In this document: positions 22,086 to 24,491 of the stretch, piece by piece
How positions within the stretch are numbered: position 1 is the first letter of the stretch
Layout of the letters: each line of letters opens with the position of its first letter
Assembly: GCA_002081555.1 (NCBI GenBank)
Contig: MZNV01002063.1
Coordinates: forward strand, 1-24,491
Source of the DNA: Protostelium mycophagum
Lineage: Eukaryota > Evosea > Variosea > Protosteliida > Protosteliaceae
Length of the DNA: 24,491 bases
Direction of reading: 5' to 3'
Notes under the pieces: generated by a model
What the model was told of the DNA's origin: nothing
Database searches by the model: none
The model's input: only the letters and a program-made list of their open reading frames with translations
Made by a program: the position numbers and the translations under genes

Positions 22086-22870
22086 TTGTGAAAATAAAAC
22101 AGCAGTGTCAGATTAGACGATTTGGTTGCAACAACATTTGGAGTGGAGGTTCACCTCTGTCGATTTTTACAAGACGAAAAAGTAAAATGATATCTTCCAA
22201 CCGAGCTCTCCCATCAATCGTTGATCACGTGACCAGCCTAAGCTGACTTTGCGAAAGACGGGGACCATGACAACTTCCAAATTGCAAGAGAGAAAGACAT
22301 CAAGAGGACGGAAAGATTAAGACGTAGGTTCAAACCGTTGATAGTCGAATGTACACTGAGAAGATAAACATGTGCCAAGAACTGATTCCACGAAGTACTT
22401 TAGATGAGTGTCAGCCTCAGTTGGCTGGTCATCATCTTCATCATACGATGATCTTTCCCCTCATTGAATTTTCCGGTCAGCTCACATGCCAACTCCGCCC
22501 ACCCAATGAATTGTAGAATGATTCGGATTTTGAGGATCCCCGCAATCACATCGCGACATCCAAACAAAAACACAACGCGACAAGAGGTTAGTTATTTTGT
22601 TATTGTCTATACAATTTATATTTTAGATTCATCTGAAAAATGAGATCTCATCCATCCATAGCTGCTCATCCTCAAGAAGCAGAACTTCCAAGATGGTAAA
22701 AGTATTCATCATCTGTTGGCCTGATGTCTGAATGAGATAGTCTCTCACTTCACAAAAAGTTCTCGAGTCTCCTGATGCAGCGGGCGAGCTTGCACAGGTA
22801 ACATTTCATTCTGTTGTTGTTCTATTTTCAAGGAGATTTTAAGGTGTAATGCACAGATTGAAGTGTTCAG
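22086..22870. other. Mostly non-coding interval with doubtful exons
   Basis: This 785-bp interval lies between the GH16 gene and the F-box/ankyrin gene. The first 430 bp hold nothing I can support. From 22519 some exon-like pieces appear (next entry). The rest should be promoter and leader of the downstream gene. Confidence 0.4.
22093..22098 (+). terminator. Probable poly(A) signal of the GH16 gene
   Basis: AATAAA lies 8 nt after the GH16 stop codon, much as in the USP gene just upstream. Confidence 0.5.
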
Positions 22871-22895
22871 ATGACTTGTGGCTCTGATGAAGAAC
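22519..22895 (+). CDS. Possible small spliced gene, weak
   Basis: An ATG at 22519 opens a frame (MIRILRIPAITSRH) with a donor at 22588. A possible second exon gives LLILKKQNFQDG, and a third (DSLSLHKKFSSLLMQRASL) ends at a donor near 22798. Phases agree across these three. The last exon is ambiguous, because two acceptors give different short endings, and it would overlap the start of the F-box gene. I do not recognise the product. It may be leader sequence of the next gene. Confidence 0.2.
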
Positions 22896-24065
22896 ATGGT
22901 GCACAAGCAGAGGTCGCTGAGACAGATATACAAAAAGAAAAAAGGTGAACACCTGCGATCAATCTTTCAACTACAAAATCACCAAGAAAAAAAACGTTTT
23001 TGAGGATGTTTTTATTTTCAATTTTCATGTTGAATAATTTGATGCAGCACAGAAAGCAAGAATGGGCATATAGAACAACAAAAGAAGAACGAAATAATCA
23101 TAAGGAGCGAGAACGGTACATTATCAAGCCACGATATCACAGTACAGATCCTGAGGATGGCCATACATATGGACAGAGAGAAAACAGCAGAGATTGGGCT
23201 GAAGGAAGAGGGATATGAATATGCAAAGATAAGAAGAGTGTGCAAGAAGTGGAGAGACATAGGTGTGTGATGTGTGTGACTGTTTTGTTGAAGAGTTACA
23301 GTGGATAAGTTGTTTTTGAGACCTGAGCACTACACAATAGCAGATGTGGAGTTTGTCTATTTGCTGTTACAACATAATGTGGATCCTACGTATGATGAAA
23401 ACTATGCAATAAGAATAGCATCAGAGTATGGACACACAGATGTAGTGAGGAGGTTATTACAGGATAACAGAGCAGACCCATCAGATTGTAAAAATTTGGC
23501 AATTGGAAAAGCGTCAGAGCATGGGCATACAGAGATAGTGAGGATGCTGTTAGAGGACAGCAGAGTAGATCCATCAAGTGAATACAATGATGCAATGAGA
23601 GTAGCTTCAGAGTATGGACACACAGAGATAGTGAGGATGTTATTGCGGGATAGCAGAGTAGATCCATCAGATGCAAACAACTATGCAGTAATAGAGGCAT
23701 CAGCAAATGGACATACAGAGATAGTGAGGATGTTATTGCAGGATAGCAGAGTAGATCCATCAGATAATCACCACTATTCAATAAGAGGAGCATCACAGAG
23801 TGGACACACAGAGATAGTGAGGATGTTATTGCAGGATGGTAGAGTGGATCCATCAAGGGAGGCCAATTTTGCAATAAGGTTTGCATCAAGGAATGGACAC
23901 ACTGAGATAGTGAGGATGTTATTGCAGGATAGCAGAGTAGATCAATATGATGCCGACAACTATGCATTAAGAATGGCATCAGCAAATGGACATACAGAAA
24001 TAGTGAGAATATTATTGCCAGAAAGAAGAGTAGATCCATCAGGATGTTCTTGCAGGATAGTGTAG
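22871..24065 (+). CDS. F-box-like protein with ankyrin repeats
   Basis: Exons 22871-22944, 23048-23262 and 23302-24065 give 1053 nt, 350 residues. An in-frame TGA lies upstream of the ATG. The polar N-terminus leads to an F-box-like segment at about residues 50-98 (LSSHDITVQILRMAIHMDRE, later YAKIRRVCKKWRDIV). A linker (DKLFLRPEHYTIADV) leads to about seven ankyrin repeats with a 31-residue (93-bp) period, core HTEIVRMLLQDSRVDPS. F-box proteins normally dock substrates on SCF ubiquitin ligases through Skp1, and ankyrin repeats bind proteins. The F-box call rests on pattern and is less sure than the repeats. The last repeat ends oddly (VDPSGCSCRIV), and repeat-like DNA continues past the stop in another frame. 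Confidence 0.85.
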
Positions 24066-24140
24066 ATTAGTCAGATGAGGGCAATGCTGCACACACAAGA
24101 GCATCATGGCCACATCAAGATAGTGAGAATGAAAGTATCA
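23352..24140. repeat. 93-bp tandem repeat array coding for ankyrin units
   Basis: The sequence GTGAGGATGTTATTGCAGGA or a close variant recurs at 93-bp spacing (23445, 23538, 23631, 23724, 23817, 23910, 24003). The central units are more alike in DNA than typical ankyrin repeats, pointing to recent duplication or gene conversion. One further, degenerate unit follows the stop to about 24140. Confidence 0.85.
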
Positions 24141-24491
24141 CAGATGGACCTCCTTGGAAAATATTGATTCTTCAAAATTGGCATAAATCAAGGCACTGCA
24201 AGCAGGCTCAAACCTCTGCACACACATTAATTTCACGTCAGATACCGCGGGTCGCGGTAAGGGATTGCAGTGCCTTGCTCTTAACAGGGTCTATTTGTAG
24301 GGGGAAATTTAATAAATGAATGCTGCAGATTCTTTACCAAAGATTTATTATTGTCCCGGAATTCTCTGGTAAATTTCTGTGACGATCATGTGGGGTAAAG
24401 TGAGGGCGCTTAGACCTATGAAAAGTACTTGAACTACAACGCAAGGATTCAGTCCTGTTGTCATGGCATCAATTGTAGATCTAGAAATCTA
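24066..24491. other. Decayed repeat remnant and non-coding tail
   Basis: The first 75 bp are an out-of-frame, degenerate ankyrin unit. The rest holds the nested inverted repeats at 24189-24277 and an AT-rich tail with two GTTGTAGA-like words near the end. No further gene start is seen. Confidence 0.5.
24189..24277. repeat. Nested inverted repeats
   Basis: Outer arms CAAGGCACTGCAA and its exact complement lie at 24189-24201 and 24265-24277. Inside them is a perfect 7-bp hairpin, TACCGCG (24243-24249) and CGCGGTA (24253-24259), with a 3-nt loop. It may be a small foldback insertion or a structured transcript end. Confidence 0.65.

Noticed and set aside
22327-22336. GGTTCAAACC, a near-perfect RNA polymerase III B box, as a tRNA gene
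   Set aside because: Flanking bases do not form a T stem, acceptor stem or anticodon arm. A similar word near 6552 fails the same way.
23386-24039. 217-codon open frame on the minus strand
   Set aside because: It is the antisense shadow of the ankyrin repeats; its protein is a monotonous repeat with no family features.

Overview
The window is eukaryotic nuclear DNA from a very intron-dense, compact genome. Five genes are supported. Joining GT-AG exons by phase gives complete reading frames for four of them and a probable complete frame for the fifth. Introns are mostly 37-140 nt. The gene content suggests a free-living amoeba that eats fungi, perhaps an amoebozoan of the protostelid or dictyostelid kind: a PAS-containing hybrid histidine kinase, a secreted fungal-type GH16 beta-glucanase, and an F-box/ankyrin protein with 31-residue repeats. 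That assignment is inference from gene families, not from a marker gene.

Layout: 1-742 is non-coding and carries a foldback (hairpin) element at 219-620. A 15-exon hybrid histidine kinase lies on the minus strand at 743-5235 (971 aa). A small unrecognised three-exon gene follows on the same strand at 5560-6079 (142 aa). The 849-bp interval 6080-6928 lies between divergent gene starts and should hold promoters for both. A 50-exon giant ubiquitin-specific protease of the USP9X/USP24 class fills 6929-20314 on the plus strand (2723 aa), with a Ubl-like region, a UBA domain on each side of the catalytic domain, and intact Cys and His boxes. A 10-exon secreted GH16 endo-beta-1,3-glucanase follows at 20593-22085 (362 aa). 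After about 0.8 kb with only doubtful coding content comes a three-exon F-box/ankyrin gene at 22871-24065 (350 aa), whose repeat array continues past the stop as decayed sequence. The last 0.4 kb holds nested inverted repeats.

The genes do not form one pathway. The USP removes ubiquitin and the F-box protein is a likely substrate receptor of an SCF ubiquitin ligase, so both act in ubiquitin signalling. The kinase is a sensor and the glucanase a secreted digestive enzyme.

The most unusual signal is genome style rather than a gene. Several 8-base words (GTTGTAGA/TCTACAAC, TGACGTCA, GAAATTTC) and a TGACA..TGTCA palindrome occur far more often than chance, in exons and introns and on both strands, and some form 3' splice sites. 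No virus-like element, CRISPR array, tRNA or rRNA was found.
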